DNA from: JAKORR01 sp964608495
GTDB lineage: Bacteria > Armatimonadota > Zipacnadia > Zipacnadales > FEN-943
Direction of reading: 5' to 3'
DNA: 13,382 nt
Assembly (NCBI GenBank): GCA_964608495.1
Contig: CAZSOQ010000143.1
Coordinates: 1 to 13,382 of the forward strand
In this document: positions 1 to 8,742 of the stretch, in pieces
Layout of the letters: each line of letters opens with the position of its first letter
Position numbering within the stretch: the first letter of the stretch is position 1
Made by a program: the position numbers and the translations under genes
The notes under the pieces: model-generated
What the model saw: only the letters and a program-made list of their open reading frames with translations
Told to the model about the DNA's origin: nothing
Database searches by the model: none

Positions 1-359
1 GCCTCCAGCGCCGCCAGCACAGCCTCAGGCATCACCGAGAACCCACAGCCGCCCACCACGATGGGCGCGTCCGTGTGCCGGCGCAGCAGGTCCAGGACCG
101 TCCGGGCGTGGGGCAGGCACGAGTACTGCCCCGCCAGATAGCAGTCGTCCGTGTTGCGCAGCGTCAGCCCGACCAGCAGCGGCTCGTCGTCGCGGAAATG
201 GGCGGCCACCGCCGCGTCCGCGTCCTCTTGCCACGTTAGATCCAGCAGCCGCGGCTCGAAGCCCGCCGCCCCCAGCGCCGCGGCCAGGTACTCCAGCGCC
301 AGCGGCCCGACCGGCGGCCTCATCTCGTTCGCGTTGACCAGCGTCACCGTGCGCGCCAT
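1..359 (-). CDS. B12-binding domain radical SAM protein, N-terminal part (partial at left edge)
   Basis: The minus-strand frame is open from an ATG at 359-357 to the window edge, giving 119 residues. It begins MARTVTLVNANEMRPPVGPL, and the stretches LLVGLTLRNTDD (about residues 64-75) and APIVVGGCGFSVMPE (about 99-113) resemble the Rossmann-like cobalamin-binding region at the front of many B12-dependent radical-SAM enzymes, where 'RN.DD' and 'VGG.GFS..PE' recur. The radical-SAM CxxxCxxC motif would lie beyond the edge and cannot be seen. No DxHxxG motif is visible, so cobalamin would have to be bound without the classical lower-axial histidine, as in several members of this superfamily. Substrate is unknown: members methylate carbon or phosphorus or do other radical chemistry. 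No strong Shine-Dalgarno sequence precedes the ATG. The gene is divergent from the activase at 635. Family assignment is fairly sure, specific function is not. Confidence 0.72.
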   Translation of the reverse strand, partial: MARTVTLVNANEMRPPVGPLALEYLAAALGAAGFEPRLLDLTWQEDADAAVAAHFRDDEPLLVGLTLRNTDDCYLAGQYSCLPHARTVLDLLRRHTDAPIVVGGCGFSVMPEAVLAALE

Positions 360-431
360 CGCGCCGGGCAGTTCGCCACCGGTCGCGCCGGCCCTGCGCC
401 CCCTGCGCGGCGACTGCAGCGGACGGTCGCC

Positions 432-490
432 GCAGGGGGACGCTGTCCCCCTGCACCCCCTGCTGGGGGAACCCGTTCCCCCAGACCCCC
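432..490. repeat. Tandem palindromic element, two about 30-bp units (REP-like)
   Basis: Two perfect inverted repeats lie side by side in the divergent spacer. The first has 10-bp arms GCAGGGGGAC (432-441) and GTCCCCCTGC (445-454) around a 3-nt loop. The second has 9-bp arms TGGGGGAAC (464-472) and GTTCCCCCA (475-483) around 2 nt. Each is flanked by ACCCCC (455-460 and 485-490), so on the minus strand the segment reads as two imperfect direct copies, period 30, of a unit 'GGGGGT, 2-3 nt, GGGGGAmC..GkTCCCCC'. This is not a simple terminator, since no T-run follows on either strand. It resembles dispersed G/C-rich palindromic elements of GC-rich genomes. No other copy is visible in this window. 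Confidence 0.75.
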
Positions 491-584
491 GTCCACTCGC
501 GACGAGCGTGATTGGAATGCGGAAGGGCTCGGCCGCGTGAGACTGGCGCGCGCCACGCCACCACAGCCCAGAGGGAGCGGGCGT

Positions 585-614
585 TTGACGCCGCTTGGGC
601 GGCTGCGTTAGAAT
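585..614 (+). promoter_or_regulatory. Sigma-70-type promoter for the activase-carB transcript
   Basis: TTGACG at 585-590 (5 of 6 to the -35 consensus) and TAGAAT at 609-614 (5 of 6 to the -10 consensus) are 18 bp apart. The predicted transcript start is near 620-622. That leaves a leader of only about 14 nt before the TTG codon at 635 and puts the upstream ATG at 512 outside the transcript. The call is from sequence only. Confidence 0.65.
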
Positions 615-634
615 CCCCGCTCGGGTCAAACGGA

Positions 635-1540
635 TTGACGCACGGCACTATCTTCGACATCAAGCGCTTCGCCATCAACGACGGCCCAGGCATCCGAACC
701 ACGGTCTTCTTCAAGGGCTGTCCCCTGGCATGTTCCTGGTGCCACAACCCCGAGTCCCAACGGCCGGAGAACCAGCTCGCCTGCTATCGCGCCAAGTGCA
801 TCGGCTGCGCGCACTGCGTGGAGGCCTGCCCCGAGGGCGCGCTGGCCCTGGGTGAGGAGGGCGTGCAGATCGCCCGCGACCGTTGCCAGCGCTGCGGCGC
901 CTGCGCCCGCGCCTGCCCGGCCGAGGCCCTGGTCGTCATCGGACGCCATGTGAGCGTCCCCGATCTGATGCCTGAGCTCCTCGCCGACCGGGAGTTCTAC
1001 GTCACGTCCGGGGGCGGGATAACGCTCTCGGGGGGCGAGCCGCTGCTGCAGGCGGTCTTCGCGGGCGAGCTGGCCCAGGCCTGCCGGGCCGAGGGCCTGG
1101 ACGTCGTGCTGGACACCTGCGGCCATGCGCCCTGGGAGGACCTGGAGGCCGTGGCCCGCCACTGCTCCCTCGTGCTCTATGACGTCAAGGCCCTGGACCC
1201 CGGGCTGCACGAGGCCTTCACGGGTGTGGACAACGCGCTGATCCTGCAGAACCTGCGTCGGCTGGTGGACCTGCTGGGGGCCGACCGGGTGATCCTCAGG
1301 CACCCACTGATCCCCGGGATGAACGACAGTGCCGAGGAGGAAGAGGCCCTGGCCCGCCTGGCCGCGGAGCTGGGGACCGCGGTGGACGTACTTCCCTACC
1401 ACCGTCTCGGCGAGGGGAAGTACGAGGCCCTGGGCGAACAAGCGCCGAAGACGACGGTCAATCTCGACGTGGCCTCTGCCCGGGCGAAGGAGCTGTGCGA
1501 GCAACTGTCCAGCCAGGGCGTGGCGTGCAGAGTGGGATAG
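635..1540 (+). CDS. Glycyl-radical enzyme activating protein (PflA-like, two-ferredoxin-cluster type)
   Basis: A radical-SAM enzyme of 301 residues that would cleave S-adenosylmethionine to put the glycyl radical on a partner enzyme in the cytoplasm. The SAM-cluster motif CPLACSWC is at residues 29-36 (C29, C33, C36). Two ferredoxin-type 4Fe-4S motifs follow, C55/C58/C61/C65 and C84/C87/C90/C94. The SAM-binding GGE is at 133-135 in TLSGGEPLLQ. This layout matches the activases of choline-TMA lyase, hydroxyphenylacetate decarboxylase and related enzymes rather than the shorter classical PflA, which lacks the ferredoxin insert. The TTG start is chosen because homology begins right there (THGTIFDIKRFAINDGPGIR), because the length is typical, and because the promoter at 585-614 lies downstream of the ATG at 512. 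The Shine-Dalgarno is weak (CGGA directly before the TTG). carB follows after 27 bp. No glycyl-radical enzyme is in the window, so the substrate cannot be named. Confidence 0.9.
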   Translation: MTHGTIFDIKRFAINDGPGIRTTVFFKGCPLACSWCHNPESQRPENQLACYRAKCIGCAHCVEACPEGALALGEEGVQIARDRCQRCGACARACPAEALVVIGRHVSVPDLMPELLADREFYVTSGGGITLSGGEPLLQAVFAGELAQACRAEGLDVVLDTCGHAPWEDLEAVARHCSLVLYDVKALDPGLHEAFTGVDNALILQNLRRLVDLLGADRVILRHPLIPGMNDSAEEEEALARLAAELGTAVDVLPYHRLGEGKYEALGEQAPKTTVNLDVASARAKELCEQLSSQGVACRVG

Positions 1541-1567
1541 GCCCTGGCGGAACCGGGAGCATCCCAG

Positions 1568-4879
<3,312 letters not shown>

Positions 4880-5010
4880 CCGCAGGTTGCGGAGCGACCT
4901 CAGACGCCTCGGACGACGAGCCCCTCGCCGAGCCTACCCGCGCAGGGGCGCCCGCCCCCTCGGCCGCCCTGGCCCTCTGGCTCCTGCTAGGCTGGATTGC
5001 TCCCACGCTG
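4880..5010 (+). other. Spacer that encodes an in-frame upstream membrane segment of the YfhO-like protein
   Basis: The frame of the next gene stays open upstream of its GTG at 5011, through this spacer and into carB, to a TGA at 4735-4737. Translated in that frame it encodes an acidic, Pro/Ala-rich stretch and then LALWLLLGWIAPTLVFFRG, a convincing first transmembrane helix of the kind expected at the start of YfhO-family proteins. No ATG, GTG or TTG occurs in frame between 4738 and 5010. Only non-standard candidates exist, such as ATA at 4876 (overlapping the carB TAG as ATAG) or CTG at 4969. A small hairpin, CCGCA/TGCGG with a 3-nt loop (4880-4892), follows the carB stop, without a T-run. 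Confidence 0.55.
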
Positions 5011-7419
5011 GTGTTCTTCCGGGGCCTGTTCCTCGGCTTCACCCTCTTCTGGCATGACGTGACCGTCACCGTCATGCCCATGCGCGAGTGGGCCGCGCGC
5101 TGCCTGCGACAGGGCGATCTGCCCACCTGGTGTCCCTTCGTCGGCGGCGGCAGCCCGATCCTGGCTCAGGGGCAGGGCGGCGTCTTCTACCCCACGAACT
5201 TGCTATCCTACGTCCTGGGCCTGCCGACCTGGTGGGACTACACCTTCCAGTGCTGGCTGCACCTTTGTCTGGCCGGCACGCTCTTCTTCCTGTGGCTACG
5301 CCTGGGCCGCCGCCTGAGCCCCCTGGCGGCCTTCCTGGCCGCTCAGACCTACGCCCTCAGCGGCTACATGGTGGGGCACATCATGCACCTGCCGATGCTT
5401 CAGGCGGCCGCCTGGCTGCCGGCCGCCCTGTGGCTCGGCGAGCGCCTGGCCCGTGGCGGCGGACCGGCGCTGCGCGATGCGCTCCTGCTTGCCCTCGTCA
5501 CTGCGCTTGCCGGACTGGCAGGGCATCCGCAGACGGCCCTGCACGTGGTCGCCACGGCACTGGTGTGGGGCCTGATCCACGCCGGGCGCGCCCGGGCCCT
5601 CCGCTTCGGCGGGCTCGCGGCAGGCGCCGTCGCGTTGGGACTTGCGCTCGCCGCCGTGCAGCTCGTGCCCACGGCCCTCCAGGCCCGCATCTCGGGGCAG
5701 CGCCGCGCCGACCCCCGCGGCTTTCTGCGCGAGCTGGGCCTCACGCCGCGGAGCCTCGCGAACCTGCTGCACCCCGAGATCTACGGCAGCTACGCCGACG
5801 GCGATTACTTTGGGGGGGACCACCACTACGAGGTGTGCGGATGGATGGGCGGCGTCCCGCTACTGCTGGCCCTGCCCGGCCTGCTCTTCCCCCCGGGGCC
5901 GCACCGACGTCTTCGCACGGCGGCCGTGGTCGTGCTGGCCCTGGGGCTTTGCTTCGGCCTGGCGCGCCTGAACCCGATCTACGACCTGATCGCCCTCGTG
6001 CCGCCACTGGCCGTCTTCCGCGGGGCGGGCCGCCTCGTGCTCCTGGTCATCACGGGCACGGCGGTGCTTGCGGCGCTGGGCCTGGACGCGCTCCGGGAGG
6101 GCCCCCGGCCGCGCCTGGCCCTGCTCGGCGCCGCCATCCTGTGCCTCGCTCTGTGGCTTGCGGCGCCCGGCGCGCTGGGGGCCGTCCGACCCGCCCTCGC
6201 CTCGTGCCTGGTGCGCGAGGCGACGGCCCGGCAGGGCGGCGACTCCGCCGCGGGTGCCGCCAAGGTGAACGAAAAGCTGGACTTCTGGGCGCGCCGTCTC
6301 AGCCCCTCCGATCCCTACGTCGCCCTGTGGCTGGGCCTCGCGGCGACGCTGCTGGCGGCCGCGCTTCTCGAGCACAGCGGCCAAGCGGCCGCCGCCCGCG
6401 CCTCGCTGGCCCTGGCCGTCGGCTTGGGCCTGCTGCACTTGCTGCTGCTCGCATACTGGTACCACCCGTGGCACAGGCCGCCGGGAGACCTGGGGCGCGG
6501 CCGGGAGACCGCTTCCGCCGTCCGGTCCTGGGGATGGCAGGGCTCCGGGTACTTCTACACGGACCCGTCGGTGCCGGCCTTCGCCACCAGACCGCGCTGG
6601 CGGCCGTACTCGGAGGCCGGGGTGCGCCAGTGGGTGCTGGACTACGTTCGCAGCCTGCGGCCCACGACGAATGTCTTCGCCTCGGTGGCCTGTCTGGGCG
6701 ATCCCTTCCCTCTGGCGCCCGACCGCCTGTGGGACCTGACCGAGCGCGGGGTGCCGGCCGCCCTGACGGGTCGTGGGCCCATCGCCCGGCCCGATCAGGT
6801 GCTGCGCGCCCTGGGCGTCCTATGGGTCATCACCACGGAGGAAGGGGCTCGGCGGCTCGGTGGGGCCGAGACTCGGCCGCTGCCCGGTGGCCGAGGGGAG
6901 GTGATCACGCGCCTGGGGGGCGCGGGGGGCCGCCTGGCGTGGCTGCCCGCCGGAGTGACACTCGTGGACGGCCGGGCCGAGGCGCTGCGGGAGCTGTCGG
7001 CGCCGCACTACTCCTGGCGGCGTACGGTCATCGAGGCCGCGCCCGACGCGGCCCCGCTAGCCACGGCACCCGGGCCGCCCGCCGGGCGCGTGGATGAGTG
7101 CTCACCAGGCCCGGGCGGGCGCTTCAGCCTGCGGCTGACGGCCAAGCGTGACACGTGGGTCGTGATCGCGGTCACCTTCCACCCGGGCTGGCACGTCACC
7201 GTGGACGGGGAACGAGCCAGGCTCTACCGGGCGAACGCGGCCATGAGCGCGGTTCCGGTCGGGCCGGGTAGCCACGAGATCGAGCTGCGATTCCTCTGCC
7301 CGGGCCTGCACCTGGGGGCCGGGATGTCGCTGGCAGCACTCCTGGTGCTGGCAGCACTCCTGGTGCCCGCGGCGCTTGGCTCGATGGCCGCCCGCCGACA
7401 GACGCGGGGCGGGCCCTGA
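5011..7419 (+). CDS. YfhO-family multi-pass membrane protein (GT-C-like glycosyltransferase)
   Basis: From the GTG at 5011 this is 802 residues with many hydrophobic helices. Family marks are the acidic residue D16 after the first helix, the block LPTWCPFVGGGSPILAQGQG (37-56) followed by GVFYPTNLL (57-65), and a C-terminal beta-rich segment HPGWHVTVDGERARLYRANA (724-743) then VPVGPGSHEIELRF, before a last helix at about 770-790. In Firmicutes, YfhO proteins take part in glycosylating lipoteichoic or wall teichoic acids using a lipid-linked sugar. Here only a similar transfer on the outer face of the membrane can be inferred. The start is doubtful: GTG 5011 is the first standard codon, but it has no good Shine-Dalgarno and cuts into the first membrane helix, which is encoded upstream. 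The gene follows carB by 131 bp on the same strand and converges on the gene ending at 7466. Confidence 0.83.
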   Translation: MFFRGLFLGFTLFWHDVTVTVMPMREWAARCLRQGDLPTWCPFVGGGSPILAQGQGGVFYPTNLLSYVLGLPTWWDYTFQCWLHLCLAGTLFFLWLRLGRRLSPLAAFLAAQTYALSGYMVGHIMHLPMLQAAAWLPAALWLGERLARGGGPALRDALLLALVTALAGLAGHPQTALHVVATALVWGLIHAGRARALRFGGLAAGAVALGLALAAVQLVPTALQARISGQRRADPRGFLRELGLTPRSLANLLHPEIYGSYADGDYFGGDHHYEVCGWMGGVPLLLALPGLLFPPGPHRRLRTAAVVVLALGLCFGLARLNPIYDLIALVPPLAVFRGAGRLVLLVITGTAVLAALGLDALREGPRPRLALLGAAILCLALWLAAPGALGAVRPALASCLVREATARQGGDSAAGAAKVNEKLDFWARRLSPSDPYVALWLGLAATLLAAALLEHSGQAAAARASLALAVGLGLLHLLLLAYWYHPWHRPPGDLGRGRETASAVRSWGWQGSGYFYTDPSVPAFATRPRWRPYSEAGVRQWVLDYVRSLRPTTNVFASVACLGDPFPLAPDRLWDLTERGVPAALTGRGPIARPDQVLRALGVLWVITTEEGARRLGGAETRPLPGGRGEVITRLGGAGGRLAWLPAGVTLVDGRAEALRELSAPHYSWRRTVIEAAPDAAPLATAPGPPAGRVDECSPGPGGRFSLRLTAKRDTWVVIAVTFHPGWHVTVDGERARLYRANAAMSAVPVGPGSHEIELRFLCPGLHLGAGMSLAALLVLAALLVPAALGSMAARRQTRGGP
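7330..7365 (+). repeat. Perfect 18-bp tandem duplication within the last membrane helix
   Basis: CTGGCAGCACTCCTGGTG occurs twice head to tail (7330-7347 and 7348-7365). It is in frame and gives LAALLV twice in the C-terminal transmembrane helix of the YfhO-like protein. The copies are identical, which suggests a recent duplication or strand-slippage site. The length change is a multiple of three, so the frame is kept. Confidence 0.9.
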
Positions 7420-7465
7420 GCCGACCGGCAGGGCTGGCGCGGGGCACGATGCCTCCCCGGTGGCC

Positions 7466-8068
7466 TTAGCGGCGGCGTCCCCGCGTGAAGACCAGCACGC
7501 CCAGCAGCATGATGAGAGCGACGACCAGGAGCACGTTGGGGATTACCTGGCCCGGGATCGCCTCCATCCAGGTCGCGTACCACACCAGGCCGGCGGCCAG
7601 CAGACACACCGCCCCCAGCGCCACGAGCCAGGTAAAGAGCCACTGGAAGGCGCTCGCCGCGGCCTCCCAGTCGTAGGTTGGGGCATCGCGCCGGCGCCTG
7701 GCGTCCACGCGTGCGCCAAGGCGCGTCTCGAAGTGGTCGGCCAGGTCGTTGAAGATGCGGTCCAGCTCGCCCTCGGCCTCGCCCTGGCGGACCATGCTGA
7801 TGAAGAAGGGCGAGAAGGCGGCGGGGTAGCGGCTGAAGGCGGTGGCCAGGGACCTGCCCATTTCCACGTCTTCGCGTACGGAGCCGATGATCTCGCGGAG
7901 ATAGGGATTGTCGCTTTGCTCACGCAAGGCCCGGAATATGTCCAGGATGTTGACGTTGGCGTGGATCAGGCTGGCGAACTGGCGGCAGAGGAGCGCCAGC
8001 TCGGCGTTGCTGACCTCGCCGTCCGGCTTGCGCCCACGGTCCGAGGCGTCTGCGGGTGTACCGGCCAT
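7466..8068 (-). CDS. Type II secretion system F-domain protein, half-length (single T2SSF domain)
   Basis: This 200-residue protein has one T2SSF domain at about residues 23-115 (ALLCRQFASLIHANVNILDI, then FISMVRQGEAEGELDRIFND), matching the first cytoplasmic domain of GspF/PilC, the inner-membrane platform protein of type II secretion and type IV pili. A basic linker (RRRR at 124-127) and two hydrophobic helices (about 143-165 and 175-194) follow, and the protein ends in RGRRR. GspF/PilC usually has about 400 residues and two such domains; here the second is absent and the gene closes cleanly at a TAA at 7468-7466. The ATG at 8068 is chosen because GGAGG lies 9 nt upstream. A GTG at 8095 in the same frame would overlap the TPR stop as GTGA and add nine residues. 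No gsp, pil or tad genes are near. It is co-directional with the TPR gene and convergent with the YfhO-like gene. Confidence 0.82.
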   Translation of the reverse strand: MAGTPADASDRGRKPDGEVSNAELALLCRQFASLIHANVNILDIFRALREQSDNPYLREIIGSVREDVEMGRSLATAFSRYPAAFSPFFISMVRQGEAEGELDRIFNDLADHFETRLGARVDARRRRDAPTYDWEAAASAFQWLFTWLVALGAVCLLAAGLVWYATWMEAIPGQVIPNVLLVVALIMLLGVLVFTRGRRR

Positions 8069-8077
8069 CGTTCCTTC

Positions 8078-8083
8078 CCTCCC
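8078..8083 (-). promoter_or_regulatory. Ribosome binding site deciding the T2SSF-protein start
   Basis: On the minus strand GGGAGG lies 9 nt before the ATG at 8068. It favours that codon over the GTG at 8095, which has no comparable purine-rich element but would allow 4-bp stop-start coupling to the TPR gene. Confidence 0.6.
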
Positions 8084-8091
8084 TGACTTGG

Positions 8092-8583
8092 TCACGGGCG
8101 GAACAGCGTGCTCTCAAGAGCCGCCGAAAGCGCGCGGGCGGCGGCATTGCTCGGGTGAAGCGCCAGCTCGGCCTCTAGCTCGGCCATCGCCTGGCTCGGC
8201 CGACCTTCCTTCAGGTGGAGGATCGCCAGGTTGTAGTGCAGGTCCCGCATCTTCGGGTCGGCGGCCGCGGCGCGTTCGAGGGCCTCGCGGGCCTTGTTCA
8301 TAAGGCCGAGCTGGTTGGCGCAGGCCGCCAGGTTCAGCCAAGCCTGCCCGAGGCTCGGGTCGGCGGCGAGCGCCTGCTCGAACTGCTCGAGGGCCTCGCC
8401 ATAGCGCCCCAGATGGTATAGCACGGCCCCGTAGTTGACGCGGGCCTCGGTGCGGTCAGGATGCTCAGCGAGCAGGCGCTCGAACACCTCGGCGGCCTTG
8501 TCCCACTGACCGCGACGCATGAAGGCGCGGGCGTGTCTGAGCAGCCGGTCGTCCGGGCTGCGGGGCCTGCTGAAGGGCCACAC
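8092..8583 (-). CDS. Tetratricopeptide repeat protein (four TPRs)
   Basis: A 163-residue protein made almost wholly of TPR units, which are helical-pair scaffolds for protein contacts. Unit ends fall at HP (41-42), DP (75-76), DP (109-110) and HP (143-144), exactly 34 residues apart, the canonical TPR period, so four units cover about residues 11-146. Consensus positions are clear, for example VNYGAVLYHLGRYGEALEQF. There is no signal peptide; the protein starts MWPFSRPRSPDDRLL and is probably cytoplasmic. The start is the GTG at 8583: GGAGG at 8596-8592 lies 8 nt upstream and an extended -10 promoter lies just before it. The longer frame back to 8634 would place the start upstream of the promoter. 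The stop is 23 bp before the ATG of the T2SSF gene, so the two are probably co-transcribed and may interact, as TPR proteins often do in pilus and secretion machines (inference). Confidence 0.85.
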   Translation of the reverse strand: MWPFSRPRSPDDRLLRHARAFMRRGQWDKAAEVFERLLAEHPDRTEARVNYGAVLYHLGRYGEALEQFEQALAADPSLGQAWLNLAACANQLGLMNKAREALERAAAADPKMRDLHYNLAILHLKEGRPSQAMAELEAELALHPSNAAARALSAALESTLFRP

Positions 8584-8603
8584 GGCGGAAGCCTCCGGGG
8601 CGC

Positions 8604-8612
8604 AGTATACCA
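8604..8612 (-). promoter_or_regulatory. Extended -10 promoter for the TPR/T2SSF operon
   Basis: On the minus strand TGGTATACT is an extended -10 element (TGn plus TATACT, 5 of 6). The best -35 candidate, TGGTCG about 18 bp upstream, matches only 3 of 6, as is common for extended -10 promoters. A transcript start near 8597 would leave a leader of about 14 nt holding the GGAGG of the TPR gene. Confidence 0.6.
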
Positions 8613-8700
8613 GAACCCGAGCGCCACCGACCACGCCCAGGTGGGACTGCCGGCTTCCGCTCCCCCGGCCTGGCTGCGGGCCTGCTGGTCAGACAGCGGC

Positions 8701-8729
8701 TTGACGATGGCCGGCTGGCCTTTGAGAAT
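8701..8729 (+). promoter_or_regulatory. Possible sigma-70-type promoter for the glycosyltransferase gene
   Basis: TTGACG (8701-8706, 5 of 6) and GAGAAT (8724-8729, 4 of 6) are 17 bp apart. A transcript start near 8736 would fit translation from the ATG at 8743 and would exclude the in-frame ATGs at 8707 and 8728. It is weaker than the promoter at 585-614 and lies back to back with the minus-strand promoter at 8604-8612. Confidence 0.35.
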
Positions 8730-8742
8730 GTACAGTGTCGGG

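Noticed and set aside
151..540. 129-residue plus-strand open frame over the left gene and spacer
   Set aside because: It runs antisense to the B12 radical-SAM gene and then through the palindromic element, whose translation gives repetitive peptide; no ribosome site or similarity.
512..634. ATG at 512 as the start of the activase, adding 41 residues
   Set aside because: The extra residues have no family similarity, the promoter at 585-614 lies downstream of it, and the conserved region begins directly at the TTG at 635.
7420..7465. Terminator between the convergent YfhO-like and T2SSF genes
   Set aside because: Only a 4-bp stem (GGCA/TGCC) is visible and there is no T-run on either strand.
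8068..8095. GTG at 8095 as the start of the T2SSF protein, with GTGA overlap to the TPR gene
   Set aside because: Possible, but the ATG at 8068 has GGAGG at good spacing and the added residues are not conserved-looking. Recorded as the alternative start.
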